DNA from: Bin55 sp963664665
GTDB lineage: Bacteria; Pseudomonadota; Gammaproteobacteria; Pseudomonadales; Azotimanducaceae
DNA length: 64,000 nt
Direction: 5' to 3'
Assembly (NCBI GenBank): GCA_963664665.2
Contig: CAXXMH010000006.1
Coordinates: forward strand, 1-64,000
Shown: positions 36,166-46,023 of the stretch, in pieces
Layout of the letters: the number at the start of each line of letters is the position of its first letter
Position numbering within the stretch: the stretch's first letter is position 1
Made by a program: the position numbers and the translations under genes
Notes under the pieces: generated by a model
Databases searched by the model: none
What the model was told of the DNA's origin: nothing
What the model saw: only the letters and a program-made list of their open reading frames with translations

Positions 36166-36400
36166 ACCCGTCCCCTATACGACGATTCCGATTAGATTGG
36201 ATGAGCGAGACGCCGCGACTGGGATGTGGCAGATGATTTCGCCAAAGATCGACGCCCAATGCGAACTGTTTGGATCTGATGAACCGTCATGGCAACTCGG
36301 TCGAATCGACGCCTCGCGTGCGTTCGTCTGGAATCTATGGCGCCCGTACGAGTGCTGCGAACCCAGGGGCCAACAATATCTAGGAGCGGTCCATTTTTAG
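35420..36400 (+). CDS. Integrating conjugative element protein, TIGR03756 (TraU-like)
   Basis: The 326-residue protein has a signal peptide (cleaved near residue 21) and numerous conserved cysteines (CLNWRWVGNCLWLHCHLLGC). Its C-terminus, WNLWRPYECCEPRGQQYLG, is the hallmark of the family. It is a periplasmic part of the mating-pair-formation system in PFL-type ICEs. It is followed 1 bp later by the TIGR03755 gene, preserving the usual ICE order. Confidence 0.85.
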   Translation: MHFVQASLLTLFCVSASWVDAETISTAQILQRTLTAAPACLNWRWVGNCLWLHCHLLGCDVQTSPKVRHYLPDLLVSVHRTPLDQPWIEMRHVLSVPQATALKSFAGALSSNRFVGSGGDVSVSTDHAGNADVRFFEANVIGHPLAGLPIDTDQLFCQSVTHSGKPYYQSALDATAWRMAPLESVLSDALVPGQREVGSSAMQSWGAVYPRSGFVTQQNPAKAAAVIAQRACDIVIGPRRLHVALALEAPVPYTTIPIRLDERDAATGMWQMISPKIDAQCELFGSDEPSWQLGRIDASRAFVWNLWRPYECCEPRGQQYLGAVHF

Positions 36401-36401
36401 A

Positions 36402-37736
36402 TTGATTCGCATTGTTGGCTTGATCGTTTTCTGTGCTGGATTCGGTCTCTGGGTCCACGCCGCCGATCCACCGACGGAAGACAGCCTCTGGTATTACGAG
36501 ATCGGTGGCGCACAGGTAGTCCCTAAGCCGTTAAACCCAACCAGAACATCGGTCTCGATTGCTGGATCCGCACAACTCGGGTTGGGCTACAGCTGCGGTG
36601 CGTTTGATCCAGTACTAGGTGTCGCAGAGACGCTTAACCAGGTCAAGTCCGGCGCTGAAGACATGCTTCGCGCTATGACGCAGGCGGCGACAGGCGCAAT
36701 TGCTTCGCTACCCGCACTCATCCTGCAGCGTGCAAATCCTGGGCTCTATGAATTGATGCAGAACGCGCTGGTCGGAGCGAAGTTAAGAGTTGATCTTGCG
36801 ACGAAAGATTGCCGACAGATGGAAGCAGATATAGCACAAGGCAAGAATCCGTATCACGAACTCATCGTGCTTTCTAAAGGAAACGATTGGAAAAAGCAGA
36901 TGAGCATCGGTGGGAGCAACGCGGTGCATGCGCAAGAACAGGTCGACATGGCGAACGGCGCGAATGGCGTACCGTGGGTTTTAGGTCAACCGGCTGGTGG
37001 CCAGGGGCAATCACCCTTGCGATTGACCGGTGATGTGGTGCGCGCGGGTTACAACGTCACTTTGAACCGGAGTGTCGGACAAACTGCGCCTGCTCCCACC
37101 AGCGTGGCTGGTCGTTTACAGCAGGTTTGGGCGACACCTCATTCGGCGGCTTCGTGGATCGCAGAAGTGGTCGGGGAGCACGAAGTCACAACCTGTGCAA
37201 ACTGCGCAAAGACGACGGTACCGGGGCAGGGACTGTTAATGAGTCTCACGCGCGAAGCGACCGAACTCGCATCCAAACTGGACGCGATCGTAGCGTCAAC
37301 ATCGCCTCCGACGCGTACTGCGCTCGCGGACCTCTCGAGCACCAACGTATCGCTAACACGCGAAGTGATTGAAGCGTTGGCGGAATTGCCACTTGGTGAA
37401 CAAGCGGTTGTGAAGGCTCGCCTCGTGAACGATATCGCCGTCAATCGAACCCTTGAGAAGGCGTTTTACGCGAGAAGACTGCTGATGGCAGGCGGCCAAA
37501 TTCCTGAAGTACTCGGCATTGCTGCAGCGACGAGTCATGTGGAAAGTGCGGTTGCGACTCTGGATGCAGAGACTGAACGATTGCTTTTCGAATACAAAGC
37601 ACGTCGCGAAATTGTTTCCGACACGGTGCAGCGGTTACTGTCCCGTGCTAGAGGTATACGCGAAACCTCGCGAGGCATTCCCGAACTAGGTCCAATCGAC
37701 TCACGGCCTGTGCTGGATGGACGCGTGACGCGTTGA
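36402..37736 (+). CDS. Integrating conjugative element protein, TIGR03755
   Basis: The 444-residue protein starts at a TTG right after the previous stop and has an N-terminal signal (about residues 1-20). Conserved features include LGLGYSCGAFDPVLGV, a Gly/Gln-rich QPAGGQGQSPLRLTGDV and CANC. It resembles the TraH-like secreted components of PFL-type ICE transfer systems, placed between TIGR03756 and traG. It ends in a TTGA overlap with the next gene. The frame is intact. Confidence 0.82.
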   Translation: MIRIVGLIVFCAGFGLWVHAADPPTEDSLWYYEIGGAQVVPKPLNPTRTSVSIAGSAQLGLGYSCGAFDPVLGVAETLNQVKSGAEDMLRAMTQAATGAIASLPALILQRANPGLYELMQNALVGAKLRVDLATKDCRQMEADIAQGKNPYHELIVLSKGNDWKKQMSIGGSNAVHAQEQVDMANGANGVPWVLGQPAGGQGQSPLRLTGDVVRAGYNVTLNRSVGQTAPAPTSVAGRLQQVWATPHSAASWIAEVVGEHEVTTCANCAKTTVPGQGLLMSLTREATELASKLDAIVASTSPPTRTALADLSSTNVSLTREVIEALAELPLGEQAVVKARLVNDIAVNRTLEKAFYARRLLMAGGQIPEVLGIAAATSHVESAVATLDAETERLLFEYKARREIVSDTVQRLLSRARGIRETSRGIPELGPIDSRPVLDGRVTR

Positions 37737-38047
37737 AGTGGGAGCGCTCTCGCCGTATCGGCGTGTGGGCTGGACTTGTCGCCGCGGTTCTTGTGCTCGT
37801 GGTCATTCATCAAGAAGCACACTCAGCATTCGTCGCATCAATTCGTGTTGGCATGTTGCTGTCGGTGTTTCTCGCATGGCGATATCTGGTCGATCTGCTG
37901 GTCACCGGCGGTTTGGTGCATCCATTCAAGCGCACGTCAGCCATCTCGTTTCGTTGGCGATATCTCGCGCTTGTCGGCGTGATTGAAATGGTCGTGATCC
38001 AGCAGGTTCCGGCGATGATCGTGGATGCACTCACGCTTGAACGTTGA
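37733..38047 (+). CDS. Small inner-membrane protein of the ICE transfer module
   Basis: The 104-residue protein has three hydrophobic segments (about residues 10-30, 36-56 and 75-95) and begins at a TTG that overlaps the upstream stop by 4 bases. It overlaps the start of traG by 23 bases. A small membrane protein at this place is usual in PFL-type ICEs. Its biochemical role is unknown. Confidence 0.7.
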   Translation: MKWERSRRIGVWAGLVAAVLVLVVIHQEAHSAFVASIRVGMLLSVFLAWRYLVDLLVTGGLVHPFKRTSAISFRWRYLALVGVIEMVVIQQVPAMIVDALTLER

Positions 38048-39584
38048 CAGCTATCTGGAGATCTTCACCACGCTGTTCGGATGGATGTTCTACGGCGTGC
38101 TTTGGGATGTACTCACCGAGACGGGTGTGGTCTATCTTCCGTTCCTTGGTATCTTGCTGGACAATTGGCGTGAACCTGCGGCAGATGCGTCCATCGGACC
38201 GGCGGCGGAGACATCGCTTCGACGCATGGAGCTTCAGCTATTTACCGCTCTGCTTGTAGTCGTACTGGCGGCGCAACCGGCGTCACTCACCGCGTTCCAC
38301 GCGAACGCGATCCAATATACGCCAGCACCAACGCTGAGCGATCCAGAGCCGGATCCAGTAGACCTAAGGGTTAACGACAGCACCTTTGGCGTCGTGGGCT
38401 TCGCCGATCATGACGCGCTCGTCGAAACGCCTGGCTGGTGGTATGCAGTACTCGCCATCTCGTCGGGACTGAATCATGCTGTCATTGAAGGACTGCCGCG
38501 AGGTTCAGAAATACGCCAAGCAACGCAGTTCGCGCAAATGGTCACACTGCAAGACCCGACTCTGCGTAGGGAAGTAGCACAGTTCCACCACGATTGTTAC
38601 ATCCCGAGTCGATCGAGGTTCTTTCGCGAGCGACCGACTTCAATAACGATCGACAGGATGCTCGAGCAGTACGGCGAACAGGACGTTGAGTGGATTGGAT
38701 CACACGTGTTTCGTGATAACCCTGGTTATTACGACGCGTACCGCGCGACCATCCCGATCACGGACTGGCCGTACGATGTCAATCGTGACACGGAATACGA
38801 CCCCTTGCAGCCGCCGGAACATGGACGCCCTCACTGCAAGCAGTGGTGGGAGCACGAATCGATGGGCTTGCGCGAGAAGCTCATCGCCGCAGTGAATGTA
38901 CAGGCAGCGGGTTACCCCGCTGTGCTGTTGAATTTTGGCTTTACGTTTAACAGCGAGTACTTCAAGGATGTGGTCGCGCGAACGGCATTGCTGAACCGTC
39001 CGCCAAAATGGTCGAACAACGAACTGAAGGAACGTAATACCGCGACCACGGGCTGGCTGAGTGCGGTCGAGTCAACCGTAAAGTCCATCGTGTCCGGCGC
39101 CGGTATCGCAATCGCAGCGGGTGTTGCTAGCTTGACCATCACGGTGCTTCTGCAGCTGCTACCTATGTTGCAGGCGTTAATCCTCCTCTGCATCTACGCA
39201 CTCTTACCCATGTTGCTGGTTTTGAGTCGGTACTCCCTGAACGTCATGATCTCCATGGGTATCACCATCTTCAGCATCAAATTCTGGACGGTTCTCTGGT
39301 ACCTTGCTCAGTGGGTCGATCAGAATCTGATCACAGCCATGTATCCAGACGTCAACATTCTCGTCTCAAACTTCCTCTTGGATTCAGAACACGGCACGAA
39401 ACGCATCTTGCTCAATACTGCCACCGGTTTGATGTACATCGGTTTACCGGTCTTGTGGACGCTGATCATGGGGTGGGCAGGCGTGAAAGCAGCAGGCTCG
39501 GTGGAAAGCGCAGCAGCGCCATACGGTCGAATCTCAGGAGACGCAGCTCAGCAAGGTGCTTCAGTCGTCCGAAAGGCCATGTGA
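38025..39584 (+). CDS. traG: Conjugal transfer protein TraG (N-terminal domain type)
   Basis: The 519-residue protein starts MHSRLNVDSYLEIFTTLFGW, the typical TraG_N opening; a TTG at codon 5 (38037) is an alternative. It has an N-terminal membrane segment, a long periplasmic loop (about 90-340), and at least four hydrophobic segments between about 345 and 490. TraG of this class acts in mating-pair assembly or stabilisation at the inner membrane. It is the last ICE gene in the window; coupling, relaxase and integrase genes are absent. Confidence 0.83.
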   Translation: MHSRLNVDSYLEIFTTLFGWMFYGVLWDVLTETGVVYLPFLGILLDNWREPAADASIGPAAETSLRRMELQLFTALLVVVLAAQPASLTAFHANAIQYTPAPTLSDPEPDPVDLRVNDSTFGVVGFADHDALVETPGWWYAVLAISSGLNHAVIEGLPRGSEIRQATQFAQMVTLQDPTLRREVAQFHHDCYIPSRSRFFRERPTSITIDRMLEQYGEQDVEWIGSHVFRDNPGYYDAYRATIPITDWPYDVNRDTEYDPLQPPEHGRPHCKQWWEHESMGLREKLIAAVNVQAAGYPAVLLNFGFTFNSEYFKDVVARTALLNRPPKWSNNELKERNTATTGWLSAVESTVKSIVSGAGIAIAAGVASLTITVLLQLLPMLQALILLCIYALLPMLLVLSRYSLNVMISMGITIFSIKFWTVLWYLAQWVDQNLITAMYPDVNILVSNFLLDSEHGTKRILLNTATGLMYIGLPVLWTLIMGWAGVKAAGSVESAAAPYGRISGDAAQQGASVVRKAM

Positions 39585-39718
39585 ATTGCATTCTTGCAGA
39601 GGAAAGGTACCACCGGGTTTTTCATCCCGACGTCATCGTGAGCGCGTGTTTGTAGGTGTTCTGCGACACGCCTCAATATCAGTAATTAACACGCATTTAT
39701 ATGTGTGGTTCGCAGGAC

Positions 39719-40776
39719 TTAGAACGTACAGCTAGCTTGTCCTTCGGTACTGAATAGAGGAACCGATGCTTCATTTACCTCAAGAAGTTGCTTCCACGTA
39801 AAGTTCCGGATTGAAAGATCATCGCAAACGAAACGATCGCCAACGAAATTGGAACACGTGGGCGGTAGTTCAACGGTGTCGAATGCGCTGCGAGAACCTG
39901 AGACCAATTTACCGTCCACCAACGTCGCCACGATATCGGTTACTTGTGAATCCATGAGATCTGCGTATGGATTGTCGGATTTGGCTCTTACGATCACAAG
40001 GTCTGCTGCAAATCCTGGTTTCAGCGAACCTGTTGTGTGTTCCAAGTTCAACGCATATGCAGCATGTTCGGTAGCCATGAGCCACACGTCTCGCCCGGAA
40101 AGTTGGTTCCCCCATAGTTCGTTGTCGATGTGTTCCGCACACCGAAATGACTCCAGCATGTGGAAGGAACCTGAATACGACCAGTCGGTACTGATGGCTA
40201 CACGGGCATTGTTCTTGATTAGGTGAGGTACGTCGACGGTCTCACCGTAAAGTGCCAAATTCGATCGAGGTGCCCATACCAGCGTGACGTCAAGTGAATG
40301 AAGCGTTGAGGCACTGCCTCGATCTAGTCCAACGCCGTGGATCATCGCGTAACGGCGGCCTGGGTTTTCTGCGACATAGTCGAGAAAGAACTTTGCTTCC
40401 AGACGAGAGATATTGTCAGTACCCTCGGCGATATGGGGCACAAATGGATTTTTGGGGTCAGCGCCTTCGGTTAGTTCTGGTTCGATCGGAGAGCCTTCGT
40501 ACGGCCAAGGCATTTGATCGAATTCATCGATGGCTTGAGGAAATGGGAAGGTCTTCATGTCGGCTTGATATACGAATCCGGTTTCTCGGTCGCCACTTCC
40601 TACATTCTTGAGTAGACCAGGTACTGCTCCGTTTCCTGCTAGCGTGGTCGTGCCCGTAAGCAGATGGCGTAGTTCGATCCAATAAAGCTGCGCATCGTTC
40701 TCGATTCGCGAGTAGGCGATTTCGGGATATTGATCGCCCGCTCGGCCTTGCCATTGGTACCGGTTCTCGTACACCG
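39719..40776 (-). pseudogene. Amidohydrolase, C-terminal part (split by an IS1634-type element)
   Basis: This 3' part carries RYAMIHGVGLD, ISTDWSYSGS (metal-binding Asp region) and the typical tail GSLKPGFAADLVIVRAK. It starts with the left copy of the 96 bp duplication and continues the N-terminal part at 45462-46023. Together they would encode a metal-dependent amidohydrolase of about 510 residues with an N-terminal membrane anchor. The substrate is unknown. The gene is disrupted. Confidence 0.8.
40681..40776. repeat. 96 bp direct repeat, left copy, flanking the IS1634-type element
   Basis: This segment is identical, as far as I can read, to 45462-45557. It encodes part of the amidohydrolase and lies directly outside the element end CCTGACTTCG. 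It is interpreted as an unusually long target-site duplication. Confidence 0.92.
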
Positions 40777-40933
40777 CCTGACTTCGATAAAGTAGGTTAA
40801 AAACGCGCCCTCATCGGCAACCTAAGCCATTGTATTAATTGATTTTCTTGTGCGCGACAGGCGCATTCTCGTTTGTAGTGCCTAGTAACAAATAATAGTT
40901 GCCATTTGTCCCGAATTTTGGTATAACTACCGC

Positions 40934-41895
40934 ATGTTCGTGCGTACCAAAACCACCCCCAATTCACCCCGCCGCAGCGTGCAAGTCGTCCACAATGTCC
41001 GCGACGACCAAGGCCGGGTGCGGCAAAAAATCGTGCGTCATTTCGGCACTGCGGAAACCGCCGCCGCCGTGACCGCGCTCAAGCAGTTGGCGATGCAATA
41101 CATCGAACAAGAGCGCGAGCGTCGCGAACCGACGCTGCTCAAGCCGGAAGCCGGCTTGACCGACGTGCAGCAGGCACGGCGGCGTCAGGTCAAACCTGGC
41201 AACGACGTGCGACTGAACGACCTGCGGGGCGAGGCGGTCACGACGGTGGGCTTTCATGACGTCTACGGGCAACTCTACGACGAACTCGGGTTCGATCGGA
41301 TCCTGCCCCCCGTGCGCCAACGCGTCAGCGCCCGCCATCTCAAACATGTGACGCTGGCACGCATCGCCAACCCGCAGAGCAAGCGGGCTACCGTGACGAC
41401 GCTGCAGGATCGCTTCGGGGTGGAAATCCCGTTGCCGTCCGTCTACGCCATGATGGATCGCTTGACGGCCAAGCGCATTGACCGCCTTAAGCAGCGCGTG
41501 ACGATGGCGGTGTCGCAGCTGTTGCCGGAGGCGGTGGACGTGTTGTTCTTCGATTGCACGACGCTCTACTTCGAGTCGTTTGACCCCGACAAGTTGCGCC
41601 AGAACGGCTACAGCAAAGACGCGAAATTCAAGGAGACGCAGGTCGTGCTCGCCTTGGTGGTGACCCGCGACGGCTTGCCGTTGTCGTACGAGCTGGTGCC
41701 TGGCTCGATCTATGAAGCGAAGACGTTGATCCCGACGTTGACCAAGATGCAGCAGCGGTTCGCGATCCGCGACGCGACCGTAGTGGCAGATCGGGGGATG
41801 CTGAGTCAGGCCAACTTGGACGCGTTGCGGGAAGCGAACTTTCATTACGTCGTGGGTGCGCGTCTCAAGCAACTCCGCCGCGCCGCGAAGCAAGA
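40934..41895 (+). pseudogene. IS1634-family transposase, N-terminal part
   Basis: It reads MFVRTKTTPNSPRRSVQVV..., the standard opening of IS1634-type transposases. FFDCTTLYFES (first catalytic Asp) and VVADRGMLSQANL (second Asp) follow. The IS21 element begins at 41896 after codon 320, adding two foreign codons before a stop. The catalytic Glu lies in the detached C-terminal part, so neither piece should be active. Confidence 0.88.
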
Positions 41896-42077
41896 TGTCT
41901 AGCGACAATCAAGGTGAGAATCCAGCGACAATCAAGGTGAGAATGCCGCCGGCTCGCGCGTTGGGAGGGAGGGCGTAGCCCGACCGAGCAAGGCGCGAGC
42001 CGGCGAGGCCGAGCGCCGAGCTACGTGATCGCGACGGAATTGGCTAAGTTATGCCGTCTTCTTGAGGACGGACAACC

Positions 42078-43613
42078 ATGCCAGGCAGTCATATTTCCGA
42101 TCACCAAGTGAGGCTTTACATGCAATCTAGACAAACCACCACGCCGCAGGCGGCTGCGGCGAAGGCCGGCTTTAGCGCCGCCACGGCCTACCGGATCGAG
42201 GCCGATCCGCGACTTCCCTCCACCCAGACGAAGGCACGGGACCGTCGTCGGCCCGATCCGCTGGCGGGGATCTTCGACGAGGAGATTGTTCCCATCCTGG
42301 AGAAGACGCCGGGCATTCGCGCGGTGGCGCTGTTCGAAGAGCTGATGCGTCGCCATCCCGCGCTCGACCCCGGCATTCGCCGCACGCTGGAACGGCGCGT
42401 GCGGCAATGGCGTGCGGTGCACGGGCCGGAGCAGGAGATCGTGTTCCGCCAGATCCATCCGCCGGGTCAGCTCGGGCTCTCGGACTTCACCGACGCCAAC
42501 GGCCTGGGGGTGACGATCGCCGGCGTGGCCCTCAAGCACCGTCTGTACCACTTCCGGCTGGCCTATTCTGGGTTCTCGCACCTGCACGTGGTGCTGGGCG
42601 GGGAGAGCTTCACGGCCTTGGCCGAGGGGCTGCAGAACGCCCTGTGGAGCCTCGGCGGGGCGCCGCAGGAACACCGCAGCGACAGTCTCTCGGCGGCGTA
42701 TCGCAACCTTGATGCCGCGCAACGCAAGGATGCGACGGCGCGCTACGTGGCGCTGTGCGAGCACTACGGCATGGCGCCGACCCGCAACAATCGCGGGGAA
42801 TCGCACGAGAACGGTGCCGTGGAAGGCCCGCACGGGCACCTCAAGCGCAGCCTCGCCGACGCGCTGCTGCTGCGCGGTACGCCCGACTTCGATACCTTAG
42901 ACCACTACCGCGCCTTCGTCGACGAAGTGGTGGGGCGGCGCAACGCCCACCAACGCGACCGCATCGATGTGGAGCGCGCCGTGCTCAAGCCGTTGCCGCG
43001 CCAGCGTACCGAGGACTTCGACACGGTGCAGGTGCGCGTGACCTCCTCCGGCGGCTTCGTGTTGCGGAAAGTGTTTTACACCGTGCCGTCGCGGCTGGTG
43101 GGCCATCAGTTGACGGTGCGTCTGTACGACGACCGTCTGGAACTGTTCCTCGGCGCCTCGCATCTGATGCAACTGCGGCGCGGCCGCGCACAGGCGAACG
43201 GGTGCAATGGCCATGTCATCGATTACCGTCACGTCATCCATGCGCTGCGGCGCAAGCCCATGGCGCTGCGCCATCTCGTCTATCGCGACCGCCTGTTCCC
43301 GCGCCAGGCGTACCAGCACGCGTTTGACGCGATCATGGAAGCCAACGGCGAACGTGCCGCCTGCCGTGATACCGTGGCCTTGTTGTCGCTGGCGCACGAA
43401 CGCACCTGCGAAACCGCGCTCGCCGCCGCCATCGAAAGTTGTCTGGCCGCCGGCACGTTGCCCGATCCTGACGTCCTGGCCACGTTGTTCGCCCCGACCG
43501 AGGGCCGCGTGCCGGACGTCCGCGTCGAGTTGGGGTCGCCGACCGATTACGATGTGCTGCTCACCGCGCCGACCGCGGTTCGCGCCACCGGCCGCACCGG
43601 AGACGGCGCATGA
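42078..43613 (+). CDS. istA: IS21-family transposase IstA (copy 2)
   Basis: The 511-residue protein is a complete IstA. It keeps the same DDE landmarks as copy 1 (LSDFTDA, DSLSAAYRN, ESHENGAVE) and an N-terminal KAGFSAATAYRIEAD DNA-binding segment. Roughly one residue in ten differs from the copy at 3576-5114, for example in the tail after residue 470. That places the two elements as related but separate arrivals. It overlaps istB by 4 bases. Confidence 0.93.
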   Translation: MPGSHISDHQVRLYMQSRQTTTPQAAAAKAGFSAATAYRIEADPRLPSTQTKARDRRRPDPLAGIFDEEIVPILEKTPGIRAVALFEELMRRHPALDPGIRRTLERRVRQWRAVHGPEQEIVFRQIHPPGQLGLSDFTDANGLGVTIAGVALKHRLYHFRLAYSGFSHLHVVLGGESFTALAEGLQNALWSLGGAPQEHRSDSLSAAYRNLDAAQRKDATARYVALCEHYGMAPTRNNRGESHENGAVEGPHGHLKRSLADALLLRGTPDFDTLDHYRAFVDEVVGRRNAHQRDRIDVERAVLKPLPRQRTEDFDTVQVRVTSSGGFVLRKVFYTVPSRLVGHQLTVRLYDDRLELFLGASHLMQLRRGRAQANGCNGHVIDYRHVIHALRRKPMALRHLVYRDRLFPRQAYQHAFDAIMEANGERAACRDTVALLSLAHERTCETALAAAIESCLAAGTLPDPDVLATLFAPTEGRVPDVRVELGSPTDYDVLLTAPTAVRATGRTGDGA

Positions 43614-44467
43614 GCGCCGTGGACGCCGCCCAGCTTGAGCTGATGTACACCCAGCTAGGCCTGCCTACCTTCAAGGCTGCCTGGGCGACCTTCGCCGACC
43701 GCGCCGATACCGAAGGCTGGCCTGCCGCCCGCCTGCTCGCCGCCTTGGCGGAACAGGAACTCGCCGACCGTGCCCGGCGGCGCTTCGAACGCCATCTGGC
43801 CGAAGCCAAACTGCCACCCGGCAAGACGCTCGACAACTTCGACTTCACGGTCGTGCCCATGGTCTCCCAGGCCCACGTCAACGCCCTGGTCGCCGGTGAC
43901 GGCTGGCTGCAGCAAGGCGCCAATCTGATCCTGGTCGGCCCGCCCGGAACCGGGAAAAGTCACTTGGGCGCCGCGATCGGGCTCGCGCTGATCGAACATG
44001 GCTTCCGGGTCCTGTACACGCGCACCACCGATCTGGTGCAAAAACTCCAGGTCGCGCGCCGCGAACTGACGCTCGAAGCCGAGATCCGCAAACTGAACAA
44101 GTACCACCTCCTCATCCTTGACGACATCGCCTATGTGCGCAAGGACCAAGCCGAGACCAGCGTGCTGTTCGAACTGATCAGCTCGCGGTACGAAAACCGC
44201 TCCCTGCTCGTCACCGCCAACCAGCCATTCGGGGAGTGGGGCTCGATCTTCCCCGAACAAGCCATGACGCTAGCCGCCATCGACCGGCTCGTGCATCGCG
44301 CGACCATCTTCGAACTCAACGTGGAAAGCTATCGCAGGCGTACCGCCATGGAAACCAAACGCGGGCGTGGGCGGATCGCCTCCAGAGCCACGCTCGCCAA
44401 CACCAAGGTCAAACTGCCGGATAGCGCCTCATCAAAGACCCAGCAGGTCCAGGAAACCAACCCGTGA
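43610..44467 (+). CDS. istB: IS21-family helper ATPase IstB (copy 2)
   Basis: The 285-residue protein has Walker A GPPGTGKSHLGAA and Walker B-like LLILDDIAYV, and is otherwise nearly colinear with copy 1 until a variable basic C-terminus. It is needed with IstA for target capture and insertion. The start overlaps the istA stop (ATGA). Frame and motifs are intact. Confidence 0.93.
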   Translation: MSAVDAAQLELMYTQLGLPTFKAAWATFADRADTEGWPAARLLAALAEQELADRARRRFERHLAEAKLPPGKTLDNFDFTVVPMVSQAHVNALVAGDGWLQQGANLILVGPPGTGKSHLGAAIGLALIEHGFRVLYTRTTDLVQKLQVARRELTLEAEIRKLNKYHLLILDDIAYVRKDQAETSVLFELISSRYENRSLLVTANQPFGEWGSIFPEQAMTLAAIDRLVHRATIFELNVESYRRRTAMETKRGRGRIASRATLANTKVKLPDSASSKTQQVQETNP

Positions 44468-44607
44468 CACCACGCCAAATCATGATCCGGCAGCGGCGTT
44501 TTGAACGCCCCTGGCCGCGTCCGCCACCAAATAAAGTATCATAAAACCGTCGCGATCCATTCTCACCTTGATTGTCGCGCACTTCTCACCCTGATTGTCG
44601 CGCTACA

Positions 44608-45359
44608 GATGGCACCAGGACGGACGGTGTGACGATCGCAACAAGGTGAAAGTCGTGCGGGTGGTGAAGCGACCGACCGGGGTCTTCATCCAGTTGGTCT
44701 GCGACGAGAAGATCCGCCGTATCGGGTTGAATCGTGCCATCGGCATCGATGTCGGGGTGCATCTCCGCGCCGCGCATCAACGCACGGCGATGGTCACCAA
44801 GCTCAAGGAACGCCTGAGCAAGCAAAGCGCGAACGGCGAACTCAAGGCCATGCACAATCGCGGCTATCAACGTTTTCTCACGATCGAAGGGGAGGCGACG
44901 GTGGTCGTGGACGAGGACAAGATCGCCGAAGCGGCGATGTGGGATGGCTTGCACGGCGTGTATACGAGTCACCCCGCCGACCGTCTGGCGCCCGCTACGA
45001 TCTTGGCGCTCTATCACGACTTGTGGCAAGTGGAAGCGGCCTTTCGCGTCACCAAGCATGACTTGCAAGTGCGCCCGGTCTACCACTGGAAAGAAGAACG
45101 CATCGAAGCGCACGTGGCGATCGCGTTCATGTGCTTGACGCTCGTCCGGGTCCTGAGTTATCGCGTCAAGGTGCAACAGCGCACCCCGATGTCGGAAGCA
45201 CGCATCCGCACCGCATTGCAACAGACCCAAGTCACGGTCGTGCGCTCAGTGAAAGACCAGCGGCGCTACGCCCTGCCGATGCCGTTGACCGCCGATGCGA
45301 AACGGCTCTACAAACTCATGCAGATACCTTACGGCGACACCCCCTTCGAAGTCCCCTAA
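44608..45359 (+). pseudogene. IS1634-family transposase, C-terminal part
   Basis: The frame (RWHQDGRCD..., KERLSKQS, NRGYQRFLTIEGE) carries the C-terminal half of the transposase, including YHDLWQVEAAFRVTKHDL with the catalytic Glu, and ends at 45359. Its frame is offset relative to the N-terminal part across the IS21 insertion, which shows that a few bases or codons were lost at the junction. Confidence 0.85.
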
Positions 45360-45461
45360 GACACGTTGCCGCCACCGCGCAAACTAGGCGCTGTAGTGCC
45401 TAAATTGCACGTCACGGTCAATAAAATCAATCACTTAGTGACCTACATGTGCGAAGTCAGG

Positions 45462-45557
45462 AATAAAGCTGCGCATCGTTCTCGATTCGCGAGTAGGCGA
45501 TTTCGGGATATTGATCGCCCGCTCGGCCTTGCCATTGGTACCGGTTCTCGTACACCG
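45462..45557. repeat. 96 bp direct repeat, right copy
   Basis: This is the mate of 40681-40776, directly outside the right end (CGAAGTCAGG) of the IS1634-type element. Confidence 0.92.
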
Positions 45558-46023
45558 GCGCGACATTTGGTCCCGGTTTACCTCCGCTATACGGTGGATG
45601 TTCGTGCGCATTGACAAAACCAGGGGAGATATAGACGCCATCACATTCAATCTTCTGCGCACGAGGAGCCATCGAATGGATCTCTTTGGCGCTTCCAATC
45701 TGTCGAATTTGACCCTCGTCGATGAGGATTGCGACCTTCGAAGATTCGGTCCGGTCTATGAGGCGTCCGATCACGATCATCTGGCTTGAAGTGTTCGCTG
45801 ATACCGTGTACTTGCATTCGGGCGCTGTCTTGACCGGTGCTTCCGTGGCGAAGTATTGGGTTGCACCAACACTAATACATAGCATGATCAGAGTCATCAA
45901 GCTACTTTGAATGCGATTCAAGAAAATCAACTTATGAACGTCAATGGAAGAAACGTCTCGCTCACTATTCGGGCGATAGAACGCAGCGTTCGTCACACAG
46001 GTTGATTGGTTAGTTTGTGACAT
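45462..46023 (-). pseudogene. Amidohydrolase, N-terminal part (split by an IS1634-type element)
   Basis: It reads from a start at 46023 through a hydrophobic segment (about residues 35-55) to GVYISPGFVNAHEHPP, the first HxH metal motif of amidohydrolases. It ends in the 96 bp duplicated block (VYENRYQWQGRAGDQYPEIA). A start nearer the hydrophobic segment is possible. Removing the element and one repeat gives an uninterrupted frame with 39719-40776. Confidence 0.8.

Larger units (their letters stand above)
41896..44607 (+). mobile_element. IS21-family insertion sequence, copy 2
   Basis: The element is 2712 bp, TGT...ACA, with paired CGACAATCA(A/G)GGTGAGAA motifs at both ends, as in copy 1. 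It encodes istA and istB on the plus strand. It sits in the IS1634-type transposase, but its flanks (CAAGA on the left, GATGG on the right) do not form a target duplication, and the transposase frame is not restored by removing it. A flanking deletion or recombination must have followed. Confidence 0.9.
40777..45461 (+). mobile_element. IS1634-family element, interrupted by an IS21 element
   Basis: The ends are inverted repeats CCTGACTTCG...GTAGG. Without the inserted IS21 the element would be about 1973 bp, close to the known size of the family. It encodes a single transposase, now in two pieces. It lies in an amidohydrolase gene and is flanked by a 96 bp direct repeat. Long, variable target duplications are a described trait of the founding IS1634 element. 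Confidence 0.88.

Noticed and set aside
40964..41908. 314-codon minus-strand ORF opposite the IS1634-type transposase
   Set aside because: It is an antisense shadow caused by high GC; composition is His/Arg-rich and there are no motifs.
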